Below are positions 1 to 5,050 of a DNA stretch of 5,050 nt, in pieces. The translations under genes and the position numbers were made by a program. The stretch comes from Acetatifactor sp. (GTDB lineage: Bacteria; Bacillota; Clostridia; Lachnospirales; Lachnospiraceae): contig JAEDMI010000184.1 of assembly GCA_016303085.1 (NCBI GenBank), forward strand, positions 1 through 5,050, in the 5' to 3' direction. Each line of letters starts with the position of its first letter. The stretch's first letter is position 1. The notes beneath the pieces are model-generated. The model worked only from the letters and a program-made list of their open reading frames with translations, was not told the origin of the DNA and made no database searches.

Positions 1-25
1 ATTGCATGGTAGGAAAGGTTAGTTT

Positions 26-2344
26 ATGAGTATATATGATACATTGAATAAAGAGCAGAAAGAAGCGGTGCTTCAAACGGAAGGACCGGTTCTGCTGTTG
101 GCCGGAGCGGGAAGCGGAAAAACCAGGTGCCTGACCCACAGAATTGCCTACCTGATTGACGAGATGGGAGTGAAGCCCTGGAATATTCTGGCAATTACTT
201 TTACAAACAAGGCGGCGGGAGAGATGCGGGAGAGAGTGGACGGCCTGGTGGGTTTTGGCGCCGACCAGGTGTGGGTTTCCACCTTCCATTCACTCTGCGT
301 CCGCATTTTGCGCCGTCATATCGACAAGCTGGGGTATGAGACTGGCTTTACCATTTACGACACGGATGACCAAAAATCGGTGATGAAGGGCATCTGCAAG
401 CGGATGTGCATTGACACGAAAATGTTTAAGGAAAGAGCCCTGCTTAGCGCCATTTCTTCCGCGAAAGATAATCTGGTCAGTGTCAGGGAATATGAGTTGG
501 ATGCCGCAAATGATTTTAACAAGGCAGTGTATGCCAAAGTGTACAGGGAATATCAGGAAACCCTGAAGAAGAATAATGCTCTGGATTTTGATGATATTAT
601 TGTAAAGACGGTGGAACTGTTTCAAAACTGTCCCGAGGTGCTGGATTCTTATCAGGAACGCTTTCAGTACATTATGGTAGATGAATATCAGGACACCAAC
701 ACGGCACAATTTGAGCTGATTAGGCTGTTGGCACAAAAATACCGCAATCTCTGCGTGGTGGGTGACGATGACCAGTCTATCTACAGGTTTCGGGGTGCCA
801 ATATAAGGAATATACTGGACTTTGAAAAATATTTTCCTGAGGCGGTAGTGATTAAGCTGGAGCAGAATTACCGCTCTACACAGAATATCCTGGATGCGGC
901 AAATGCGGTAATTCAAAACAACAGGGGCAGAAAAGATAAGGCGCTCTGGACAGACAGGAGCGGTGGCAGCAGAATCCATCTCAGACAGTTTGACAACGCT
1001 TACGAGGAGGCTGAGTACATCGCAGATGATGTGTGCCGCAAGGTTCGCAGGGAGGGGGCACAGTATAAGGATTTCGCGGTACTTTACCGCACCAATGCCC
1101 AAGCCCGGCTTCTGGAGGAGCGCATGATTATGGAAGGGGTACCTTATAATGTGGTAGGGGGCACAAACTTCTACGCAAGAGCGGAAATTAAGGATATACT
1201 GGCTTATCTGAAGACCATAGATAACGGCAGGGATGAGGTGGCGGTAAGGCGTATCATCAACATACCCAAGAGGGGAATCGGCGCAGCTACTCTGGAAAAA
1301 GTGGAAGATTATGCCCAGATGCGGGATATCGGTTTATATGAGGCCATGGAACTGGCAGATGAGATTATGAGTCTGGGAAAGACTTCGGCAAAGATCAGAC
1401 CTTTTGTACAGTTAATCCAGGGCTTCCGAAAAGCGTCTGCGGAGATGACGGTAGCTGAATTGATTCGGGAGATTGTGGATAAAATCGGATATGCAGAGTA
1501 TTTGCAGGATAATGACGATGAATCTGCGGAGGACAGAATTGCAAACGTAGATGAATTGATTACCAAAGCGGTGAACTATCAGGAAACCCATGAAGAAGGG
1601 AACCTGACGGAGTTCCTGGCGGAGGTGGCACTGGTTGCGGATATCGACAATGTGGAAAACGGTGACAACCGTGTACTTCTCATGACCTTGCATTCCGCCA
1701 AAGGACTGGAGTTTCCCAATGTCTATCTGGCGGGGATGGAGGACGGCTTGTTCCCGGGACAGGCGGCAATTTGGACCAATGAAACAGAGGATATTGAGGA
1801 GGAACGTCGTCTCGCTTACGTTGGAATTACCCGTGCCATGAACGATTTGACCCTGACTTATGCCAGAATGCGCATGATTCGCGGTGAGACTCAATACAAT
1901 CCGGTGAGCAGATTTGTCAGGGAAATCCCGACGGATTTGATGGACAATACGGTGCCTGAGTCCAGACGCACCATGGAAAACAGAGAGATGCTGGAAAATA
2001 TATTGGGGTTGGGTACAAAGACACCGGCACAGCAACAGAATGTCTACGACTTCAGACCGAAGGCAGTTTTGCGCCCAAAGGTGACCGCAAAGGCGGACAA
2101 ACCGTTTATCGCAAAGGGAATCGGAAGCCTGAATCAGTTGGCGGGAATTTCCAAGGGTGCACCCGTGCAGACGAGTACAGAACCGGATTACAACATCGGA
2201 GACAGAGTATCTCACATCAAATACGGAGAAGGAACTGTATTGAATCTGGTGAAGGAGCCCCGGGACTATAAGGTGACCGTGGATTTTGAAAAGGCCGGTC
2301 AGAAAATCATGTATGCGTCCTTTGCAAAACTGAAAAGAATCTAA
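26..2344 (+). CDS. pcrA: ATP-dependent DNA helicase PcrA (UvrD/Rep superfamily 1A)
   Basis: Complete 772-residue superfamily 1 helicase that unwinds DNA 3'->5' in nucleotide excision repair, in clearing recombinase filaments and in rolling-circle replication; it acts in the cytoplasm on DNA and contacts RNA polymerase. All SF1A motifs are visible in order: Q motif LNKEQ (7-11), Walker A AGAGSGKT (26-33), motif Ia ITFTNKAAGEMRER (57-70), TFHSLCVRILR (86-96), Walker B DEYQDTN (219-225), motif III VVGDDDQSIYRFRGA (244-258), motif IV LEQNYRST (278-285), motif V with TLHSAKGLEFPNVYLAG (554-570) and motif VI EERRLAYVGITRA (592-604). A variable linker (about 635-720) leads to a C-terminal Tudor-like domain (about 722-772, starting YNIGDRVSHIKYGEGTV), which marks PcrA rather than Rep. 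Length is normal for PcrA. The start is supported by AGGAAAGG at 11-18, seven bases upstream. One variation: the motif III position usually Trp is Phe255. Confidence 0.97.
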   Translation: MSIYDTLNKEQKEAVLQTEGPVLLLAGAGSGKTRCLTHRIAYLIDEMGVKPWNILAITFTNKAAGEMRERVDGLVGFGADQVWVSTFHSLCVRILRRHIDKLGYETGFTIYDTDDQKSVMKGICKRMCIDTKMFKERALLSAISSAKDNLVSVREYELDAANDFNKAVYAKVYREYQETLKKNNALDFDDIIVKTVELFQNCPEVLDSYQERFQYIMVDEYQDTNTAQFELIRLLAQKYRNLCVVGDDDQSIYRFRGANIRNILDFEKYFPEAVVIKLEQNYRSTQNILDAANAVIQNNRGRKDKALWTDRSGGSRIHLRQFDNAYEEAEYIADDVCRKVRREGAQYKDFAVLYRTNAQARLLEERMIMEGVPYNVVGGTNFYARAEIKDILAYLKTIDNGRDEVAVRRIINIPKRGIGAATLEKVEDYAQMRDIGLYEAMELADEIMSLGKTSAKIRPFVQLIQGFRKASAEMTVAELIREIVDKIGYAEYLQDNDDESAEDRIANVDELITKAVNYQETHEEGNLTEFLAEVALVADIDNVENGDNRVLLMTLHSAKGLEFPNVYLAGMEDGLFPGQAAIWTNETEDIEEERRLAYVGITRAMNDLTLTYARMRMIRGETQYNPVSRFVREIPTDLMDNTVPESRRTMENREMLENILGLGTKTPAQQQNVYDFRPKAVLRPKVTAKADKPFIAKGIGSLNQLAGISKGAPVQTSTEPDYNIGDRVSHIKYGEGTVLNLVKEPRDYKVTVDFEKAGQKIMYASFAKLKRI

Positions 2345-2348
2345 AAGA

Positions 2349-2387
2349 TTGTAGTAATTTTCACAGAAATGTGGTATTCTATATAAG
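2349..2387 (+). promoter_or_regulatory. Candidate sigma-A promoter for the membrane protein-rlmD operon
   Basis: The spacer after pcrA contains an extended -10 pattern, TGGTATTCT at 2372-2380, running directly into TATATA/TATAAG (2380-2387). Upstream, TTTTCA (2358-2363) lies 16-18 bases from the latter and matches four of six -35 positions; TTGTAG (2349-2354) is an alternative but 20 bases from TATTCT. The best reading is an extended -10 promoter with a weak -35, starting transcription roughly 20-25 bases before the next gene's start codon. Which -10 is used cannot be decided by eye. Confidence 0.5.
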
Positions 2388-2403
2388 AACAGCAGAGAGT
2401 GTT

Positions 2404-2410
2404 AAGGAGG
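2404..2410 (+). promoter_or_regulatory. Strong ribosome binding site that fixes the start of the small membrane protein
   Basis: AAGGAGG, a near-perfect complement of the 16S rRNA 3' end, sits six bases before the ATG at 2417. This decides the start: a GTG further upstream at 2399 is in frame, but using it would place this site inside the coding region and leave that GTG without its own site. Confidence 0.9.
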
Positions 2411-2416
2411 TATCCT

Positions 2417-2683
2417 ATGAACAAGCTTGAAAATTTAATTGAGGCAACAAAGTTGAGCGAAATCCTCGGCAAGAAGGAAGAAGAAAAAAAGAAATGCAAT
2501 CCGGTGGTGTGCGTATTGGCAGTTATCGGTGTCATCGCTGCGGTAGCAGCAATTGCATATGCGGTATACCGTTATTTTACCCCCGATTATCTGGAGGACT
2601 TTGAAGACGAGTTTGAAGATGAGTTCGAGGATGAGGAAGGCGACGAAGACGACGACTTCTTCGTAGACGAGGGAGAGAACTAA
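2417..2683 (+). CDS. Small single-pass membrane protein with a highly acidic tail
   Basis: An 88-residue protein of unknown function. Residues 1-26 form a short charged segment that looks amphipathic (Leu4, Leu7, Ile8, Leu13, Ile16, Leu17) and ends in a Lys/Glu run with KKK at 24-26. Residues 29-54 are a clear transmembrane helix rich in Val, Ala and Ile, ending YAVYRYF. Residues 57-88 are extremely acidic: 21 of 32 are Asp or Glu, including three tandem FEDE units (62-73). There is no cleavable signal-peptide pattern. The positive residues before the helix suggest the N terminus is inside and the acidic tail outside by the positive-inside rule, but this is inference, since Arg52 lies at the other end. 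Similar small proteins with an acidic tail seem familiar from Lachnospiraceae, though I cannot name a family. It is probably cotranscribed with rlmD, four bases downstream; that does not by itself imply a shared function. Confidence 0.85.
   Translation: MNKLENLIEATKLSEILGKKEEEKKKCNPVVCVLAVIGVIAAVAAIAYAVYRYFTPDYLEDFEDEFEDEFEDEEGDEDDDFFVDEGEN
2600..2635 (+). repeat. Three tandem 12-base units encoding FEDE
   Basis: Three consecutive 12-base units, tttgaagacgag, tttgaagatgag and ttcgaggatgag, encode FEDE three times in the acidic tail of the small membrane protein. The units differ only at synonymous third positions, so the peptide is identical while the DNA has drifted. This suggests an old duplication kept under protein-level selection, or independent use of the same residues. 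Confidence 0.8.
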
Positions 2684-2687
2684 GCAA

Positions 2688-4214
2688 ATGAAAAAAGGAC
2701 AGGTATATGAAGCGACAGTCGAGAGGGTGGATTTCCCCAACAAAGGCATTGTAAATACCGGGGAGGGTACCGTTATCGTAAAGAACAGCCTGCCCGGACA
2801 AAAAATTAAGCTTAGTGTCAATAAGGTTAGAAAAGGGAAGGCGGAAGGCCGTTTGCTGGAGGTGACAGAAAAATCACCACTGGAGACAGGCTATCCGTGT
2901 TCCCATTTTGGCTTGTGCGGAGGTTGTACTTATCTTTCTCTTCCTTATGAAGAACAACTGAAAATCAAGGAGAGCCAGGTAAAGAGGCTTCTTGACAGTG
3001 TGCTGGAAAAGCAGGAGAGCAGCTGGAACTGGGAGGGTATCAAAGGCAGTCCTGTGGAGTATGAATACAGAAATAAGATGGAATTTTCCTTTGGTGATGA
3101 GGTGAAGGACGGTCCTCTTTCTCTCGGTATGCACAAGCGAGGCAGCTTTTATGATGTGGTGACGGTGGAGGATTGTAAGATTGTGGATGCCGATTATCGT
3201 CTGATACTGAAGACGATACGGAATTACTTTGCAGAGAAAGAAGTAAGCTATTTTCACAGGCTTCGCCATGAGGGCTATCTGCGGCATCTTCTGGTGAGAA
3301 AAGCATCCCGGACGGGGGAGATTCTTGTTGCACTGGTGACAACATCACAGGATACAGGCGAAGCAATGACGGAGCGGGCTTTGTTGGACGGCTTTCTGAA
3401 AGAACTTCTGACGCTGGAAAAGGAAGGCGGGCTGCAGGGCAAATTTGCGGGAATTCTACATATTGTCAACGATTCTCAGGCGGATGTTGTACAGAGTGAC
3501 CGTACGGATGTGCTCTACGGAAAGGAGTATTTCTATGAGGAACTTCTGGGGCTTCGTTTTAAGATATCCACCTTTTCCTTCTTTCAGACCAATTCCCACA
3601 GCGCCGAGGTGCTGTACGAGACAGCGAGAGAGTATGCGGGCAAATTAGCGGAGAGTGCAGCAGATAGCGGCAATGCTTCCGCGGAGGGAGACATCGGTGC
3701 TGGGAAGGGAAAGATAATCTACGATCTTTACAGCGGAACGGGAACCATCGCCCAACTGATGGCCCCGGTGGCGAAAAAGGTGATTGGTGTGGAAATCGTG
3801 GAGGAGGCCGTGGAGGCAGCCAGGAAAAATGCCGCAGAGAACGGCTTAAATAATTGTGAGTTTATTGCAGGCGATGTGCTGAAGGTACTGGACGAAATCG
3901 AGGAAAAGCCGGATTTGATTATTCTTGACCCGCCCCGGGACGGAATTCATCCCAAGACATTGCCCAAGATTATCAACTACGGTGTGGAACATATTGTCTA
4001 CATATCCTGCAAGCCTACCAGTCTTGTGCGGGATTTGGAGATGTTTCTGGAGAGCGGTTATATCGTGGAAAGAGCTGTGGCTGTCGATCAGTTCCCTTGG
4101 ACAGCGAATGTGGAGACGGTAGTTTGCATGAGCAAGAAAAATATGAAGCCGAAGGACTATGTTGAAATCGGCGTAGATGCTGATGATTACTATAAAATCA
4201 AAGAAGGTAAATAA
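2688..4214 (+). CDS. rlmD: 23S rRNA (uracil-5-)-methyltransferase, RlmD/RumA family
   Basis: Complete 508-residue TrmA/RumA-family enzyme that transfers a methyl group from S-adenosylmethionine to C5 of uridine in 23S rRNA (U1939 for RlmD; some Firmicutes homologues, RlmCD, also modify U747). Order of parts: N-terminal TRAM RNA-binding domain (about 1-60); 4Fe-4S cysteines C71, C77, C80 (C-x5-C-x2-C, the E. coli RumA spacing) and C163; FFQTN (298-302); SAM-binding YDLYSGTGT (345-353) and GVEI (367-370); LDPPRDG (413-419); catalytic Cys441 in YISCKPTSLVRDL (438-450); and DQFPWTANVE (467-476) with the conserved general-base Glu476. An Ala/Gly/Ser/Glu/Asp-rich linker (about 321-341) precedes the SAM domain and looks like a lineage-specific insertion. 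The ATG follows the previous stop by four bases, with GGGAGAG at 2671-2677 as ribosome binding site, so it is probably translated from the same message. The exact target uridine cannot be assigned from sequence. Confidence 0.95.
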   Translation: MKKGQVYEATVERVDFPNKGIVNTGEGTVIVKNSLPGQKIKLSVNKVRKGKAEGRLLEVTEKSPLETGYPCSHFGLCGGCTYLSLPYEEQLKIKESQVKRLLDSVLEKQESSWNWEGIKGSPVEYEYRNKMEFSFGDEVKDGPLSLGMHKRGSFYDVVTVEDCKIVDADYRLILKTIRNYFAEKEVSYFHRLRHEGYLRHLLVRKASRTGEILVALVTTSQDTGEAMTERALLDGFLKELLTLEKEGGLQGKFAGILHIVNDSQADVVQSDRTDVLYGKEYFYEELLGLRFKISTFSFFQTNSHSAEVLYETAREYAGKLAESAADSGNASAEGDIGAGKGKIIYDLYSGTGTIAQLMAPVAKKVIGVEIVEEAVEAARKNAAENGLNNCEFIAGDVLKVLDEIEEKPDLIILDPPRDGIHPKTLPKIINYGVEHIVYISCKPTSLVRDLEMFLESGYIVERAVAVDQFPWTANVETVVCMSKKNMKPKDYVEIGVDADDYYKIKEGK

Positions 4215-4235
4215 TTCAAGTAGAGGTGGAATTGT

Positions 4236-4778
4236 ATGGGGTATGATTTTGTCGTTACAACTGAAGATGGAAAGGAATTGGTTATAGAGATGAATAATCC
4301 ATCAGATTCAAAGAAAAGAATAGAGGCATACTATAATGCTTTATTTAAGAAGGACCAGAACGAGGATGCTCACACGAAAAGGGCAATAGAGTTCATTGTT
4401 GATAGCATGGATGAGGATGAGGCTATTGAGCTTGAGAAAAGCATTGTTTCAAAAGATACTGGTTATTCAGAGGTTGTAAGTGCTGGCGCAGGAGATGCTA
4501 TGAAAGACCGTCTGCTTGCATATATGACAAAGTTTAAGGAAATAACAGAAGCGCAGAAAGAACTTTCCGCTCCGGTGCAGGAGATGGTGGAAAAATATAA
4601 AAAATATGATTTTGATTCTCTTGTGAAGGAAGAAATAAATGGGAATGTTTTCACTTATAGAAAGGATAAATTCCCTATTGAGAAATATCGAGAGGAACTT
4701 GCCGAACTCGGAAATAAGAGTAAAGGTAATCAGTGGTCTGTTTCTGTATCGGGTGATGGAAGGTTGGTGATTTACTAA
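4236..4778 (+). CDS. Acidic hypothetical protein, possible partner (antitoxin-like) of the next gene
   Basis: A complete 180-residue protein that I do not recognise. It has no signal peptide, membrane segment or cysteine. It looks mostly helical from about residue 24 to 158, with many Lys and Glu, and is flanked by two probable beta hairpins: FVVTTEDGKELVIEM (5-19) and WSVSVSGDGRLVIY (167-180). It is acidic (37 Asp/Glu against 27 Lys/Arg by hand count). The start has a good ribosome binding site, AGAGGTGG at 4222-4229, six bases upstream. The gene lies 21 bases after rlmD without a visible terminator between, so read-through is possible. Its GC content is about 38% (181 of 480 bases at 4261-4740), well below rlmD, which suggests a different origin. 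Its stop overlaps the next start by one base. The antitoxin role rests only on that arrangement, the acidity and the MazF/PemK resemblance of the next gene; no DNA-binding domain such as AbrB, ribbon-helix-helix or HTH is evident. Confidence 0.85.
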   Translation: MGYDFVVTTEDGKELVIEMNNPSDSKKRIEAYYNALFKKDQNEDAHTKRAIEFIVDSMDEDEAIELEKSIVSKDTGYSEVVSAGAGDAMKDRLLAYMTKFKEITEAQKELSAPVQEMVEKYKKYDFDSLVKEEINGNVFTYRKDKFPIEKYREELAELGNKSKGNQWSVSVSGDGRLVIY

Positions 4779-5050
4779 TGGAATACAAAAAGGGTTCTAT
4801 AGTGCTTAAGAGTGGCACCGTATTTGATAATGGAGATGTAGATCCGAGACCATGTCATCCAACACTAATACCAATCGGACGTGATAGTGTTACCGATGAT
4901 GTGTATTATTTGATTATCACAAGCAAAATTGGTAAGTATGCGATTTATGAAGAGAAGTTCTATTTGATTGATGAGGATATGGTTGATGCTGCGCATTTGG
5001 AAGTGCCGTCAATGATTAATCTTGCAGAAATACATAAGGATAGAAAGTTT
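4778..5050 (+). CDS. Partial MazF/PemK-like protein (candidate type II toxin), cut by the window end
   Basis: An open frame with no stop runs from the ATG at 4778 to the end of the window, giving the first 91 residues. It starts MEYKKGSIVLKSG and shows a pattern like the MazF/PemK family (plasmid-maintenance endoribonuclease toxins): an early G-S-I-V-L strand (6-10), a loop ending in RP (24-25) followed by HPTLIPI (27-33), a YYLIITSK strand (43-50) with the Thr-Ser seen in this fold, and late LEVPSMINLAEIHK (74-87), resembling the PS-x-I-N-L region of PemK-like proteins. The ATG overlaps the upstream stop (TAATG) and GGTGAT at 4766-4771 is a suitable ribosome binding site, so translation is probably coupled. 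GC is about 38%, like its neighbour. The family call is from remembered motif shape only. MazF-fold proteins also include non-toxic relatives, and catalytic residues cannot be confirmed without the rest. Confidence 0.6.
   Translation, partial: MEYKKGSIVLKSGTVFDNGDVDPRPCHPTLIPIGRDSVTDDVYYLIITSKIGKYAIYEEKFYLIDEDMVDAAHLEVPSMINLAEIHKDRKF

Noticed and set aside
290..1102. Long minus-strand open frame of 270 codons opposite pcrA
   Set aside because: It lies wholly inside pcrA, whose helicase motifs are unmistakable, has no recognisable domain, and its product is rich in Ile, His and Cys as expected from reading a real gene backwards.
1412..2215. Long minus-strand open frame of 267 codons opposite the 3' half of pcrA
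   Set aside because: It is the antisense of motifs V-VI and the linker of pcrA, with no domain and a Cys/His/Arg-rich composition typical of a shadow frame.
2341..2400. Search for an intrinsic terminator after pcrA
   Set aside because: No GC-rich hairpin followed by a T run is visible; the T-rich bases fit promoter elements better. Transcription may read through from pcrA.
2399..2416. Upstream in-frame GTG that would extend the small membrane protein by six residues
   Set aside because: The extension would be encoded by the AAGGAGG ribosome binding site itself; the ATG at 2417 has ideal spacing from it.
3445..3648. Plus-strand short frames inside rlmD (3445-3648 and 3925-4122)
   Set aside because: Both are out-of-frame readings of conserved rlmD sequence without ribosome binding sites or recognisable products.
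4162..4196. TTGAAA (4162-4167) and TATAAA (4191-4196) at the rlmD 3' end as a promoter for the 180-residue gene
   Set aside because: The spacing is 23 bases, too long for a sigma-A promoter, and TATAAA alone in AT-rich DNA is weak evidence.
4142..4214. Possibility that the end of rlmD is broken or replaced by the AT-rich region
   Set aside because: The catalytic and C-terminal core motifs are complete up to ANVETVV (473-479) and the short tail ending YYKIKEGK looks like a natural end; no frameshift is needed.

Overview
The window looks like a piece of a Gram-positive Clostridia chromosome, most likely Lachnospiraceae. The reasons are moderate GC in the housekeeping part (about half by hand count of sample lines), strong AGGAGG-type ribosome binding sites, a PcrA-type UvrD helicase with the C-terminal Tudor-like domain, and a clostridial-style 23S rRNA uracil methyltransferase. 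The genus assignment is inference from gene style, not from a database search.

All genes are on the + strand and tightly packed, with no gene-free stretch above 75 bases. Region 1 (26-2344) is a complete pcrA helicase gene for DNA repair and replication. Region 2 (2345-2416) is a short spacer with a plausible internal promoter and a strong ribosome binding site. Region 3 (2417-4214) holds an 88-residue single-pass membrane protein with an extremely acidic tail, followed 4 bases later by rlmD, an iron-sulfur 23S rRNA m5U methyltransferase. These two are probably one transcript.

Region 4 (4215-5050) begins 21 bases after rlmD. Base composition drops to about 38% GC, and two genes of a different character follow: an acidic 180-residue protein of no recognised family, and, overlapping its stop codon by one base, the first 91 residues of a protein that resembles the MazF/PemK toxin fold. 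The second gene runs off the window edge. This overlapping pair is the most interesting part. It could be a toxin-antitoxin-like module with an unusual antitoxin, sitting at the edge of an accessory region downstream of rlmD. That reading is a hypothesis.

No tRNA, rRNA, CRISPR array, insertion sequence, integrase or clear intrinsic terminator was seen.
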